Source of the DNA: an uncultured Collinsella sp.
Lineage (GTDB): Bacteria; Actinomycetota; Coriobacteriia; Coriobacteriales; Coriobacteriaceae
Length of the DNA stretch: 49,415 nucleotides
Direction of reading: 5' to 3'
Assembly (NCBI GenBank): GCA_934658705.1
Contig: CAKUHP010000011.1
Span: forward strand, 1-49,415
Part shown: one piece after another, positions 8,787-16,957 of the stretch
Numbering within the stretch: position 1 is the stretch's first letter
How the letters are laid out: each line of letters opens with the position of its first letter
Translations under genes and position numbers: made by a program
Notes under the pieces: model-generated
What the model saw: only the letters and a program-made list of their open reading frames with translations
Database searches by the model: none
Told to the model about the DNA's origin: nothing

Positions 8787-8806
8787 TATCGAATACCTGT
8801 TCGATA
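8787..8806 (-). promoter_or_regulatory. LexA (SOS) box
   Basis: CGAATACCTGTTCG (8790-8803) matches the Gram-positive LexA consensus CGAAC-N4-GTTCG with one mismatch, and the symmetry extends outward as TAT...ATA. It is about 30 bases upstream of the polymerase start. Confidence 0.85.
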
Positions 8807-8831
8807 ATACCCGCTCACGCGAACACCGTCA

Positions 8832-8915
8832 AAACCGACCAAAAAGGGACAGGTTTATTTTGGTCGGTAAAACGCTTGACCTGCCAAAACAAACCTGTCC
8901 CTTTTTGGTCGGTTT
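8832..8915. repeat. 84-bp palindromic repeat, copy 1
   Basis: Perfect 25-bp inverted repeats (8832-8856 and 8891-8915, containing AAAAAGGGACAGGTTT and its complement) enclose a 34-bp centre with TTTTGGTCGGTAAAACGC. A related element lies at 21271-21340. The arms end in A5/T5, so transcripts from either side would form a terminator-like hairpin. It lies between two divergent genes, so termination is not obviously its job here. No coding capacity; it is likely a small genomic repeat or MITE. Confidence 0.85.
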
Positions 8916-8974
8916 ACATCGTGCTTACGGTGGGTCGGTAGCCTTGATGTGTTGAATACGCTGAGGGGATATGG

Positions 8975-9598
8975 ATGACCGTCGATATGGGTGATCTTGC
9001 GCTTTTGGTGCTGGCCGCGCTCTGCCTTCTTGTTTTTGTTTGCCTCCTGACCAAGGTGCTTAAAGGCCAGACTATGAGAATCGATGAGTTGGGCTACTTG
9101 CTGTTTGTTGAGAGGCTTCGGTCGCCGGCGCTGACGGTTGTGATGAAGGGCATCTCGAACTTGGCGTCGTGGCCATGTATCGCCGCCGTATTGATCGTTG
9201 CGTTTATTTGGGTGCCCTGCCGGTTTTGGGTTATTTGCGCAGCTGTTAATGTCGGCGCCATCAGCGTTGTCGATCAGCTCCTTAAGGTGTTGGTCCGTCG
9301 GCCGCGTCCCCAGGGGTTTCGCCTCGTTGAAGCTCCGGGGCTGAGCTTTCCCTCGGGACACTCGATGGCGGCCATGGCGTTTTATGGCTATGGGGTATGG
9401 TTGGTGCGATGCGGCGCGTGTGGCCTTCCGTTTGGCGCCGCCATCGAGGTCGCGCTCGCGTTTGTCATCTTTGCGGTGGGCGTTAGCCGCATCTATCTGG
9501 GCGTGCACTATGCCTCGGATGTACTGGGCGGTTTCTGCCTTTCGTTTGCTTGGCTCGTTCTGTTTGTGCATCTTGTCGCCGGGCTTTTGACGCCTTGA
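8975..9598 (+). CDS. PAP2-family membrane phosphatase
   Basis: A 207-residue protein with about five to six membrane helices and the three type 2 phosphatidic acid phosphatase motifs: KVLVRRPRP (104-112), PSGHS (126-130) and SRIYLGVHYASD (171-182), giving the catalytic His pair and Asp. Family members dephosphorylate membrane lipids such as phosphatidic acid, phosphatidylglycerol phosphate or undecaprenyl pyrophosphate; the substrate cannot be told from sequence. GAGGGGAT precedes the ATG. No functional link to its neighbours is visible. Confidence 0.92.
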   Translation: MTVDMGDLALLVLAALCLLVFVCLLTKVLKGQTMRIDELGYLLFVERLRSPALTVVMKGISNLASWPCIAAVLIVAFIWVPCRFWVICAAVNVGAISVVDQLLKVLVRRPRPQGFRLVEAPGLSFPSGHSMAAMAFYGYGVWLVRCGACGLPFGAAIEVALAFVIFAVGVSRIYLGVHYASDVLGGFCLSFAWLVLFVHLVAGLLTP

Positions 9599-9736
9599 TC
9601 GCTCGGTTGCCCCCCGTAAAGTCCCATCGGTTTTTAACGCAGCCCTAAAGAGCGCGAAACAGCTCGGAAAAGCTCGCTTCGTAGCATGGGCCTAACGATC
9701 GATACCACCATAAAGCACGGAAGGGTTGTGGGGATA

Positions 9737-10261
9737 ATGGTCAACTACGGGTTTGGTATGCCGACACGCTTGGTTGCGGACGGGGACGTGGCTCGCTGGT
9801 GCGGGCGTCTGGTTGCTCACTACGGCGGTACCAAGGTGCTGGTCGTGCTGGGCGGTGATAAGCATACGAGCGATGAGCTCGTTTCGGCGGCGCTTGGCTC
9901 GCTCGATCGGGCCCTGCTCGAGCGTGTGCTCTTTCGCTGCGGCTCGGTCGGGGGCGACGGTGGAGACGAACTGGTCGATGAGGCCGTAGCCCTGGCGACC
10001 GATGAGGGTGTCGACTTTGTTCTGGCGATCGGCGATGCCGATACCGCCGGCTTTGCGCGTGAACTCGCCCGTCGCATGGCCGTGCTCGATGCCGGCGAGG
10101 ACGGTTTTGTGCCCTACGGATGCATTGTCTCGGAGGGAAAGGTGCCTGCCGTCGTGGGTGCCGGCGAGGTCCCCGTTTTTGCCATCATCGCGCCCGAGCT
10201 GTTGGAAGGCATCGGCTCTCCCTTGCGCGAGCTGCTCGGTAGCGTGTGTGCTGCAGCGTAG
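9737..10261 (+). CDS. Truncated iron-alcohol-dehydrogenase-like protein (nucleotide domain only)
   Basis: A 174-residue protein resembling only the N-terminal nucleotide-binding half of BDH/YqhD-type iron alcohol dehydrogenases. Residues in RLVAHYGGTKVLV are identical to a stretch of the full-length enzyme at 20080-21264, with strong DNA similarity there too. The cofactor loop GGGSVID is replaced by AIGDADTAGFA, and the entire metal-binding C-terminal domain is absent, so dehydrogenase activity is unlikely. The start at 9737 matches the family N-terminus and has a G-rich RBS; an ATG at 9686 is less likely. It ends 9 bases before the SMR gene, suggesting one transcript. It may be a decayed paralogue or a repurposed binding domain. 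Confidence 0.7.
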   Translation: MVNYGFGMPTRLVADGDVARWCGRLVAHYGGTKVLVVLGGDKHTSDELVSAALGSLDRALLERVLFRCGSVGGDGGDELVDEAVALATDEGVDFVLAIGDADTAGFARELARRMAVLDAGEDGFVPYGCIVSEGKVPAVVGAGEVPVFAIIAPELLEGIGSPLRELLGSVCAAA

Positions 10262-10270
10262 GAGGACAAT

Positions 10271-10591
10271 ATGCCATATGTGCAGTTGGCGGTAGCCATT
10301 GCCTGCGAAATCGGCGCATCGTCGGCGCTCAAGGCCACGCATGGCTTTACCGTGCTGGCGCCCAGTGTGGCGACAATTGTGCTGTACGGTCTGAGCTTCT
10401 ACCTGTTTTCGCTCGTGCTTAACGTGCTCGACCTCGCGAGCGCCTATGCCACATGGTGCGCTGCGGGTATCGTCGCCACCTCGGTCATTTCGGTGCTGGT
10501 CTTTGGAGACCACCTGAGCCCCATGATGCTCGTGGGTCTTGGCCTGTGCGTCGCGGGCGTGGTTATCGTGAACCTCGCAAGCGCATCGTAG
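10271..10591 (+). CDS. SMR-family small multidrug efflux protein
   Basis: A 106-residue membrane protein with four predicted helices. The membrane-embedded Glu of the family is present in VAIACEIGASSALKAT (Glu13), and the second and third helices carry the conserved YATWCAAG around the essential Trp. SMR proteins work as dimers, exchanging protons for cationic drugs, guanidinium or polyamines. TAGGAGGACAAT provides a strong RBS. It is cotranscribed with the truncated ADH-like gene and ends at a terminator. There is one SMR gene here, so a homodimer is likely. The substrate is unknown. Confidence 0.9.
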   Translation: MPYVQLAVAIACEIGASSALKATHGFTVLAPSVATIVLYGLSFYLFSLVLNVLDLASAYATWCAAGIVATSVISVLVFGDHLSPMMLVGLGLCVAGVVIVNLASAS

Positions 10592-10626
10592 GTCGCTGGG
10601 CAAGCGCCCCATTCATGCAATTAAAG

Positions 10627-10672
10627 AACGCCGGTCGTGCGGACAGACCCCGCGCGACCGGCGTTTCGTTTG
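10627..10672 (+). terminator. Intrinsic terminator
   Basis: AACGCCGGTCG (10627-10637) pairs perfectly with CGACCGGCGTT (10655-10665), followed by TCGTTTG. It ends the SMR transcript. Confidence 0.8.
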
Positions 10673-10735
10673 CATTTCGAGCATATTGCCAGCTTGCGAC
10701 CTATGTTGCACAGGCGTAAACGCTCAGCGTCACCC

Positions 10736-10749
10736 GTGTTTCAAAACAC
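10736..10749. promoter_or_regulatory. Palindrome upstream of the P-II gene
   Basis: GTGTTTCAAAACAC is a perfect 6+2+6 palindrome about 93 bases before the P-II start, followed by an AT-rich stretch with TTAATAAAAC. It is a candidate operator for the P-II/pot operon; no regulator is identified and no clear -35/-10 pair was found. Confidence 0.35.
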
Positions 10750-10841
10750 TCCGTTAATAAAACGGGCGATTTTGGCTCGCATAATCCCCAACAACGAACG
10801 CGCACAGGCGCGCTCACCGCCACCGAAGAGGGGAGAAAACC

Positions 10842-11192
10842 ATGAAGGAACTGGTACTCATCATTCGCCCGGAGATGCTCGAGAGCCTGAAGGCCATTCT
10901 TGACGAGGTGCATTGCGGCGGTATGACCGTTTCGTCCGTTATGGGCTGTGGCACGCAGAAGGGCGCCTCGACCGATGGCGTCAACGAGATTCGCGGCTTC
11001 AAGATCAACATCAACCTGCTGCCCAAGATCCAGGCGAGTGTGGTCGTGCGCGACCAGGATGTCGAGACCATTATCTCGGCCGTTCGCGAGCGCATGGCCG
11101 ACGGTCGTGTGGGCGACGGCAAGATCTTTATCCGCGATATTGCCGATGCCGTGCGAATCCGTACCGGCGAGCGTGGCAACGCCGCTCTGTAG
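10842..11192 (+). CDS. P-II family nitrogen regulatory protein
   Basis: A 116-residue P-II signal protein. The N-terminal strand, GGMTVSSVMGCGTQKG, the LLPKIQASVVV strand, the B-loop VGDGKIFIRDI and the C-terminal RIRTGERG are all present. P-II trimers sense 2-oxoglutarate and ATP/ADP and control nitrogen transport or metabolism by direct contact. The T-loop between QKG and LLPK is about four residues longer than in E. coli GlnB and lacks the uridylylated Tyr51, so classical uridylylation is unlikely. GAGGGGAGAAAACC precedes the ATG. Unusually, the next genes are a polyamine-type importer rather than amtB; the start of potA is 28 bases downstream. Confidence 0.92.
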   Translation: MKELVLIIRPEMLESLKAILDEVHCGGMTVSSVMGCGTQKGASTDGVNEIRGFKININLLPKIQASVVVRDQDVETIISAVRERMADGRVGDGKIFIRDIADAVRIRTGERGNAAL

Positions 11193-11220
11193 GTAGATGG
11201 ATCGAGAGAAGGCGATTGCC

Positions 11221-12333
11221 ATGCCTGGTACCAAACCACTCGTCCAGATTAAGAGCATCAACAAGTTCTACGGCGAGAACCATGTGGTCAAAGACCTGTC
11301 CATCGATGTGCAGGAGGGCGAGTTCCTGACGATTCTGGGCTCGTCCGGCTCGGGCAAGTCGACGACGCTGCGCATGGTCGCCGGCTTTGAACAGCCCACG
11401 ACGGGCGAGATTTTGCTTGCCGGCACCAATGTGGCCGATAAGGAGCCGTTCGAGCGCGACGTGAACACCGTGTTCCAGAGCTACGCGCTGTTTCCGCACA
11501 TGACCATCTTCGACAACGTCGCCTATGGCCTGAGGATGAAGAAGGTTCCCAAGGACGAGATTCGCGAGCGTGTGATGGAAATGCTCGACCTGGTGCAGCT
11601 CGGCGGCTTTGAGGGCCGCAAACCCGATCAGCTGTCCGGCGGCCAAAAGCAGCGCGTTGCCATTGCCCGCGCCCTGGTCAACCGACCCAAGATCTTGCTG
11701 CTCGACGAGCCGCTGGGTGCGCTCGATCTCAAGCTGCGTAAGCAGATGCAGCTCGAGCTCAAGCGCCTCCAGCGCAAGCTCAACATCACGTTCCTCTACG
11801 TCACGCACGACCAGGAGGAAGCGCTCACCATGAGCGACCGTATCGCGATCATGCACGATGGCGTGCTGGAGCAGATTGGTACGCCCAAGGAGATCTACGA
11901 GGCGCCGGCCAGCAAGTTTGTCGCTACGTTTATTGGCGAGACCAACCTGTTCGAAGGCATGGTCTCGGCCGATGCGCCCGATGGGCTCGAGATCTCGCTC
12001 GAGTCCGGCACGATTCGCTCCGATGCCAAGGACTTTCACTTTGGCGAGCTCGTGGCCGTGTCGGTGCGTCCGGAGCGTATGCAGTTTGCGCTCGAGCCGC
12101 GCGATGGGTTCTCGCTTATGGGCACCGTCCGCGAGCAGGTGTACGTGGGCTCCATGATCAAGGCAATCGTGGTGCTGCCTGATGGCCAGGAGGTGCGCCT
12201 GGAGCGCTTGGCCGGCGATGAGCTGCCCGAGAACGGTCCGGTCTATCTGTACTGGGATCCGGCGGATGCCCGCACGATCAAAACGCTCGACCAGGTCTTT
12301 TTCTCGGCACTCGAGAACGCCGAGATGCGTTAG
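11221..12333 (+). CDS. potA: Polyamine-type ABC transporter ATPase (PotA-like)
   Basis: A 370-residue ABC ATPase. Walker A is GSSGSGKS (40-47), then FQSYALFPHM (Q-loop), the signature LSGGQKQRVAIARAL, Walker B LLLLDEPLGALD and the switch His in VTHDQEEALTMSD. The last 110 residues form a TOBE-type regulatory domain. The order PotA-B-C-D and the sequence of the partners indicate spermidine/putrescine-type import. The ATG at 11221 follows AGAAGGCG; an in-frame ATG at 11197, closer to the P-II stop, is the alternative. It energises the two permeases downstream from the cytoplasmic face. Confidence 0.9.
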   Translation: MPGTKPLVQIKSINKFYGENHVVKDLSIDVQEGEFLTILGSSGSGKSTTLRMVAGFEQPTTGEILLAGTNVADKEPFERDVNTVFQSYALFPHMTIFDNVAYGLRMKKVPKDEIRERVMEMLDLVQLGGFEGRKPDQLSGGQKQRVAIARALVNRPKILLLDEPLGALDLKLRKQMQLELKRLQRKLNITFLYVTHDQEEALTMSDRIAIMHDGVLEQIGTPKEIYEAPASKFVATFIGETNLFEGMVSADAPDGLEISLESGTIRSDAKDFHFGELVAVSVRPERMQFALEPRDGFSLMGTVREQVYVGSMIKAIVVLPDGQEVRLERLAGDELPENGPVYLYWDPADARTIKTLDQVFFSALENAEMR

Positions 12334-12348
12334 GGGGGGGCGACAGCT

Positions 12349-13284
12349 ATGTCCGATACCGCAACTATGGCGGCGACCGTTGCCGCCACCGAGCACGACG
12401 TCGAGGCCACACGCATTGAGCGCCGCCGCCGTTTTCGCTCCAACACGCTGCCGGCGCTTGTCACCGTGGGTCCCGTCACCCTGTGGCTGCTCGCGTTTAT
12501 CGCGGTGCCGCTGCTCTACATCCTGATCATGGGCTTTTGCTCCACCGATCAGTACTACAACGTGGTCTACAGCTTTACGCTCGATAACTTCCAGGCCATG
12601 CTGGATCCCGAGTACCTCAAGATCTACGGGCAGTCCATCCTGATCGCTGCCATCTCCACCGCCATCTGCCTGGTGTTGGCTTATCCGTTTAGCTACCTGA
12701 TCAGCCGCACGTTTAAGTCCAAAAAGACGCTGCTGTACATGATGATCGTCATCCCGTTTTGGACGAACTCGCTGGTGCGCATCTACGGTTGGCGCACGTT
12801 TCTTTCGGCGACCGGCCAGCTCAACACGTTTTTGATGGCGATCGGTGCGACGAGCGAACCCATCCAGTTCCTGTACAACCAGGCCTGCACGGTCTTTGGC
12901 ATGGCCTACGACATGTTCCCGTTTATGGTGCTGCCGCTCTACGCCGCTATCGAAAAGCTCGACGAGTCGCAGATCGAGGCGAGCTTCGATCTGGGCGCCA
13001 ACATGCTGACCACGATCTTTAAGGTCGTGATTCCGCAGACCATGAGCGGCATCTTCTCGGGCTGCATCATGGTGTTCATCCCTAGCCTGGGCGCGTTCTA
13101 TATCTCGGACATCCTGGGCGGCGGCAATGCCGACGTTATCGGCAACCTCATTCAGCGCCAGTTCCAAAGCGCCAACGACTGGCCCCTGGGAGCCGCGCTT
13201 TCGATTCTGCTCATCGCTATTACGCTGCTGCTGGTCAAGATCTACCAAAAGGCCGGCGGCGATATGGAAAGCCTGGGGGTGTAG
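12349..13284 (+). CDS. potB: Polyamine-type ABC permease (PotB-like)
   Basis: A 311-residue inner-membrane permease with about six helices after a charged N-terminal extension (residues 1-35). The EAA loop that docks the ATPase is the segment QIEASFDLGANMLTTIFKVV, followed by IPQTMSGIFSG. The upstream RBS region contains a run of eight G residues (12333-12340) 8 bases before the ATG. It is 15 bases from potA and 3 bases from potC, consistent with one operon. The substrate class comes from family resemblance and gene order; polyamines or related amines are most likely. Confidence 0.9.
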   Translation: MSDTATMAATVAATEHDVEATRIERRRRFRSNTLPALVTVGPVTLWLLAFIAVPLLYILIMGFCSTDQYYNVVYSFTLDNFQAMLDPEYLKIYGQSILIAAISTAICLVLAYPFSYLISRTFKSKKTLLYMMIVIPFWTNSLVRIYGWRTFLSATGQLNTFLMAIGATSEPIQFLYNQACTVFGMAYDMFPFMVLPLYAAIEKLDESQIEASFDLGANMLTTIFKVVIPQTMSGIFSGCIMVFIPSLGAFYISDILGGGNADVIGNLIQRQFQSANDWPLGAALSILLIAITLLLVKIYQKAGGDMESLGV

Positions 13285-13287
13285 ACC

Positions 13288-14133
13288 ATGGCGATCAAGC
13301 GTCAAACTAAGCATAAGCTGAGCCGTGGAACGGGTATCGTCTTTTGCGCCCTGATCTATGCGATTCTGTTTTTGCCCATTGTGATCGTGGTTGCCAACTC
13401 GTTTAACGGCAACACCGAGAAGCCGTATCTGAGCTGGGGTGGCTTTAGCCTGCGCTGGTACGTGCATCTGTTCCAGAACGGTCCGCTGCTGGCAAGCTTT
13501 GGAAACACCATGCTGCTCGCTATCACCACGACGGTGCTGGCGACCGCGCTGGGCACGCTGGGTGCCGTGGGCCTGTACCGCTATAAGTTTCCCGGGCGCA
13601 ATCTGATCGACAGCCTGCTGTACATCCCGGTCGTTATCCCCGAGATCGTCATGGGCATCTCGCTGCTGCTCGTCTACGTGAAGGTCGGTGTACCCCGCGG
13701 CATGGTGGGCCTGATCATCGCGCACGTCACCTTTTGCGTGAGCTTTGTGATCTTTAACGTCCGCGCTCGTCTGGATGGTTACGACCCGTCGCTCGAGGAG
13801 GCGTCCATGGACCTGGGTGCCAACCGCCTGGTTACGTTCTTTAAGGTGACGCTTCCCATGCTGGCCCCGGGCATTGCCGGCGGCGCGCTGCTGTCCTTTA
13901 CGCTTTCGATCGACGACGTCGTGGTGTCCTACTTTGTCTACGGCCAGGACCTGACCTTCCCGCTCAAGGTGATGCAGTCCATTAAGGGCGGCGTGGTGCC
14001 CGATGTGAACGCGCTGTCCACGCTGATCTTGCTGGGAACGGTTGTCATCGTGGTGATTACCCAGAGCGGCATGATCGATAAGTGGCGCGAGCGCCGCGCG
14101 GCAGCCAAGCTGAGCCAGGAAAGGGGGCGCTAG
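13288..14133 (+). CDS. potC: Polyamine-type ABC permease (PotC-like)
   Basis: A 281-residue permease with six predicted helices. It carries the ATPase-contact loop as SLEEASMDLGANRLVTFFKV and the family region LSFTLSIDDVVVSYFVYGQDLTFPLKV. It would pair with PotB to form the channel. The intervals (3 bases to potB and to potD) indicate tight coupling. The C-terminus is a charged cytoplasmic tail (KWRERRAAAKLSQERGR). No unusual features were noted. Confidence 0.92.
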   Translation: MAIKRQTKHKLSRGTGIVFCALIYAILFLPIVIVVANSFNGNTEKPYLSWGGFSLRWYVHLFQNGPLLASFGNTMLLAITTTVLATALGTLGAVGLYRYKFPGRNLIDSLLYIPVVIPEIVMGISLLLVYVKVGVPRGMVGLIIAHVTFCVSFVIFNVRARLDGYDPSLEEASMDLGANRLVTFFKVTLPMLAPGIAGGALLSFTLSIDDVVVSYFVYGQDLTFPLKVMQSIKGGVVPDVNALSTLILLGTVVIVVITQSGMIDKWRERRAAAKLSQERGR

Positions 14134-14136
14134 GAC

Positions 14137-15243
14137 ATGAGCGACTTCGATGTGATGGAGGCCTTCCACAGGCAGCGGATCTCGCGCCGACAGTTTTTGC
14201 GCGGGGCGCTGGGCCTGGCCGCTGCCGGTCTTGCGGCTGGTACCGCGGGCGGTCTGACGGGTTGCGGTAAGTCCGACAACCCCAATGAGCTCAACATCTT
14301 CATTTGGACCGAGTATGTGCCCGACTCGGTGCTCGAGGGCTTTGAGAAAGAGACGGGCATCCATATCAACCAGTATCTGTACTCGTCCAACGAGGACATG
14401 CTGGCCAAGGTGAGGACCGAAAACGAGGGCACCTACGATATCCTGCAGCCCACGGACTACATGGTCAAAAGCCTGATTGCGCAGGAGCTGCTGGAGCCGC
14501 TCGACCTTTCGGTGCTCACCAATAAGGGTAATATCGGCTCGCAGTACATGGACCAGGAGTTCGATCCCGGCAACAAGTATTCGATTCCGTTTATGGGCAG
14601 CGCCACCGCCATCGCCTACAACGAGGATGAGGTCGATAAGCCCGAGAGCTTTACCGATATGCTCGATGAGAAGTTCCGCAGCAATATCGTGACCCTCAAC
14701 GACTTTCGTGAGGTGCTCGCCGTCGCCGGCATGACGGTGGGGCTTACCGGCAACGAGGAGGACGACGAGAGCATCGCTAAGATCGCCGAGCAGGCCGCGA
14801 AGTTCAAACCGAACTTTAAGCTGTACGACTCCGATAGCCCCCGCAACGCGCTGGTGTCGGGCGACTGCATCGCCGGCATTATCTGGACGGCGGAGATTGC
14901 CCTGGCACAGCGCGACAACCCGGCGATTCAGGTGGCGTTTCCCAGCGAGGGATGCGGCATCGGCACCGATAACTGGTGCATCCCCAAAGGCGCCAAGCAC
15001 TATGACAACGCGCTGGCCTTTATCAACTACATGCTGCGCCCCGAGGTGGCCAAGGTGGTCTCGGAGGATTACCCCTACGTGCAACCCAATACCGAGGCCA
15101 TCAAGCTGCTCGACGAGGATTTCCAAAACAACCCGGTCGAGAACGTGCCTTCCGACGTGTTTAAGCACGGTCGCCGCACCGAGGCGCTGCCGCCCAAGGT
15201 GCTGCGTAAATACGACAAGATCTGGACGAATCTGAAGGGATAG
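14137..15243 (+). CDS. potD: Polyamine-type substrate-binding lipoprotein (PotD-like), Tat signal
   Basis: A 368-residue binding protein. The N-terminus has a twin-arginine motif SRRQFLRG (Arg17, Arg18) followed by a hydrophobic stretch and a lipobox LTGC (Cys43), so it is exported by Tat and lipidated. The mature part begins NELNIFIWTEYVPDSVLEGFEKETGI, typical of PotD/PotF, and later has DNWCIPKGAKH in the ligand cleft region. Ligand preference (spermidine, putrescine or another amine) cannot be read reliably. It is the fourth gene of the importer and is followed after 6 bases by an ornithine cyclodeaminase-family gene. Confidence 0.93.
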   Translation: MSDFDVMEAFHRQRISRRQFLRGALGLAAAGLAAGTAGGLTGCGKSDNPNELNIFIWTEYVPDSVLEGFEKETGIHINQYLYSSNEDMLAKVRTENEGTYDILQPTDYMVKSLIAQELLEPLDLSVLTNKGNIGSQYMDQEFDPGNKYSIPFMGSATAIAYNEDEVDKPESFTDMLDEKFRSNIVTLNDFREVLAVAGMTVGLTGNEEDDESIAKIAEQAAKFKPNFKLYDSDSPRNALVSGDCIAGIIWTAEIALAQRDNPAIQVAFPSEGCGIGTDNWCIPKGAKHYDNALAFINYMLRPEVAKVVSEDYPYVQPNTEAIKLLDEDFQNNPVENVPSDVFKHGRRTEALPPKVLRKYDKIWTNLKG

Positions 15244-15249
15244 ATCGAT

Positions 15250-16383
15250 ATGAGCAATTCGACCGAAGTCGATTTTAGGTTTCTTTCGGAGCCCGATATC
15301 ATCAAGGCGGGCGCGACTGACATGGCGCACTGCATCGATGTGATGGAGGACCAGTTTAAGCTGCTGAGCTTGGGCGACTACCGTATGAGCGGCAAGAACA
15401 AGAACAGCCACGGCGCTTTTCTGGACTTTCCCGAGAGCTCGCCGTTTCCCAACATGCCCGTCGCCGGCCCCGACCGCCGCTTTATGGCCATGTGTTCCTA
15501 TCTGGGCGGCAGCTACAACATGTGCGGCCTTAAGTGGTACGGCTCCAACGTCGACAACCGCGAGAAGGGTCTGCCGCGCTCGATTCTGACGCTCATGCTC
15601 AACGATCCCGATACGGGTGCGCCGCTGGCGCTGATGAGCGCAAACCTTATCAGCAGCTATCGCACCGCTGCCGTGCCCGCCGTGGGCGTGCGCTACCTGG
15701 CACGCAAGGACGTGCGTACGGTGGGCATTATCGGTCCGGGCGTGATGAACAAGACCACGCTGCGCTCGTTTTTGATGGAGCGCCCCGACATCGAGGCCGT
15801 CAAGGTTAAGGGGCGTGGGCGCCACTCGCTGGAGTCCTACGTCGATTACGTGCATCAGAACTTCCCGAGCATTAAAAACGTGCAGATCGTCGATACCGAG
15901 GAAGAGGCTATTCGCGACAGCGACCTGGTGAGCGTCGCCACCAACGAGAATGGCGGCATCGAGACGTATCCGCGCGTCAAGCGCGAGTGGGTCAAGCCCG
16001 GTGCGCTCATTTGCGCCCCGAGCGATCTGTATGCTGACCGCGAGCCGTTTATCGAGGGTGAGTGGAAGTGCGTGACCGACCTGTATCCCATGTACGAGGA
16101 CTGGCGCGACGAGATCGGCCGCTTTGACGTGTGCGGCACGCTCGGCAACGAGTGGGTCGATATGGTCGACTACGGCATGCTGCCGCGTGAGCGCGTGGTG
16201 GATCTGGGCGACATCGTGCGTGGCGTCGATCCCGGTCGCACGAGCGAGGACGACATCTACTTCTTTAGCATCGGCGGCATCAACACCGAGGACGTGAGCT
16301 GGGGCACCACGATCTACCGCAAGGCAGTCGAGATGGGTTTGGGTCAGGAGCTCAAGCTCTGGGATACGCCCGCGCTGGCGTAA
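15250..16383 (+). CDS. Ornithine cyclodeaminase/mu-crystallin family protein
   Basis: A 377-residue NAD(P)-binding protein of the OCD/mu-crystallin family. The Rossmann segment VRTVGIIGPGVMNKTTLRSF follows the family region SANLISSYRTAAVPAVGVRYLA. Relatives deaminate ornithine to proline, reduce cyclic imines or act as opine/amino-acid dehydrogenases, so the substrate is open. From memory, related gut proteins are labelled tyramine oxidase subunit B in databases; I could not verify that. It is the last gene of the P-II/pot operon, 6 bases after potD and before a strong terminator, which suggests it processes the imported amine or amino acid. Confidence 0.85.
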   Translation: MSNSTEVDFRFLSEPDIIKAGATDMAHCIDVMEDQFKLLSLGDYRMSGKNKNSHGAFLDFPESSPFPNMPVAGPDRRFMAMCSYLGGSYNMCGLKWYGSNVDNREKGLPRSILTLMLNDPDTGAPLALMSANLISSYRTAAVPAVGVRYLARKDVRTVGIIGPGVMNKTTLRSFLMERPDIEAVKVKGRGRHSLESYVDYVHQNFPSIKNVQIVDTEEEAIRDSDLVSVATNENGGIETYPRVKREWVKPGALICAPSDLYADREPFIEGEWKCVTDLYPMYEDWRDEIGRFDVCGTLGNEWVDMVDYGMLPRERVVDLGDIVRGVDPGRTSEDDIYFFSIGGINTEDVSWGTTIYRKAVEMGLGQELKLWDTPALA

Positions 16384-16422
16384 CTTGTCATGCGACATAT
16401 GCGGTGCGATGGCACCGTCGAT

Positions 16423-16455
16423 AAGGCAAGGGGATTGTCCCCCTTGCCTTTTTTA
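16423..16455 (+). terminator. Intrinsic terminator after the pot operon
   Basis: AAGGCAAGGGG (16423-16433) pairs with CCCCTTGCCTT (16440-16450), followed by TTTTATT. It separates the importer operon from the oxidase cluster. Confidence 0.9.
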
Positions 16456-16572
16456 TTGCAGCTCACATTGTTTCGGTTTGAATGGTAATCGACCGGAAAC
16501 CGCTCGTTAACAGGGTGAATCGTAGGATAGGCGCTGTTGGTAACCGATAGACGAGAGGGGTTTGGTGGTGCC

Positions 16573-16956
16573 ATGTCCAGGATTGTCGAACATCCCATTT
16601 TGGGTGCTCCCAGCAAGGGGAGTCGAGTCGTTTTTACCTATGACGGCGTTGAGATGGAAGGGTGCGAGGGCGAACCGATCGCCATGGCGCTTAAGGCCGC
16701 GGGTGTCGAGGTTCATCGCTTTACCGCCAAGCGCCACGAGCCGCGTGGCATCTTTTGTGCCATCGGTCGTTGCACGGACTGCGTCATGGTCGTGGACGGC
16801 AAGCCCAACGTGCGTACGTGCATGACGCCGCTCGTCGCCGGTATGGACGTACGCACGCAAGACGGCGTCGCCCCGCTCGATTTGGATGACCCGCGCGCCG
16901 AGGCTCTGGTTGCCGAGGCCGCCGCGAGCCCCGCTGCCGTAAAGGAGGCTGAGTAG
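16573..16956 (+). CDS. Opine/sarcosine oxidase-type [2Fe-2S] protein
   Basis: A 127-residue ferredoxin-like protein of the type seen in multi-subunit amino-acid and opine oxidases (HcnA/OoxA N-terminal-like). Four cysteines fit a plant-type [2Fe-2S] site: FCAIGRCTDC (Cys62, 67, 70) and RTCM (Cys83). An in-frame TTG at 16537 could extend it by 12 residues, but ATG 16573 gives the conserved start. It is first in a run of four redox genes followed by an iron ADH and ends 1 base before the next gene. It is likely the electron-transfer subunit of a membrane-peripheral dehydrogenase complex. Confidence 0.85.
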   Translation: MSRIVEHPILGAPSKGSRVVFTYDGVEMEGCEGEPIAMALKAAGVEVHRFTAKRHEPRGIFCAIGRCTDCVMVVDGKPNVRTCMTPLVAGMDVRTQDGVAPLDLDDPRAEALVAEAAASPAAVKEAE

Positions 16957-16957
16957 C

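Noticed and set aside
8832..8915. The palindrome as a simple bidirectional terminator
   Set aside because: It lies between the starts of divergent genes, where no transcript needs ending, and has a relative elsewhere; a dispersed repeat is the better description.
11128..16398. A 1756-codon open frame antisense to the pot operon
   Set aside because: It runs opposite five well-recognised genes. The product is low-complexity His/Arg/Leu-rich sequence with no domain, again a codon-bias shadow.
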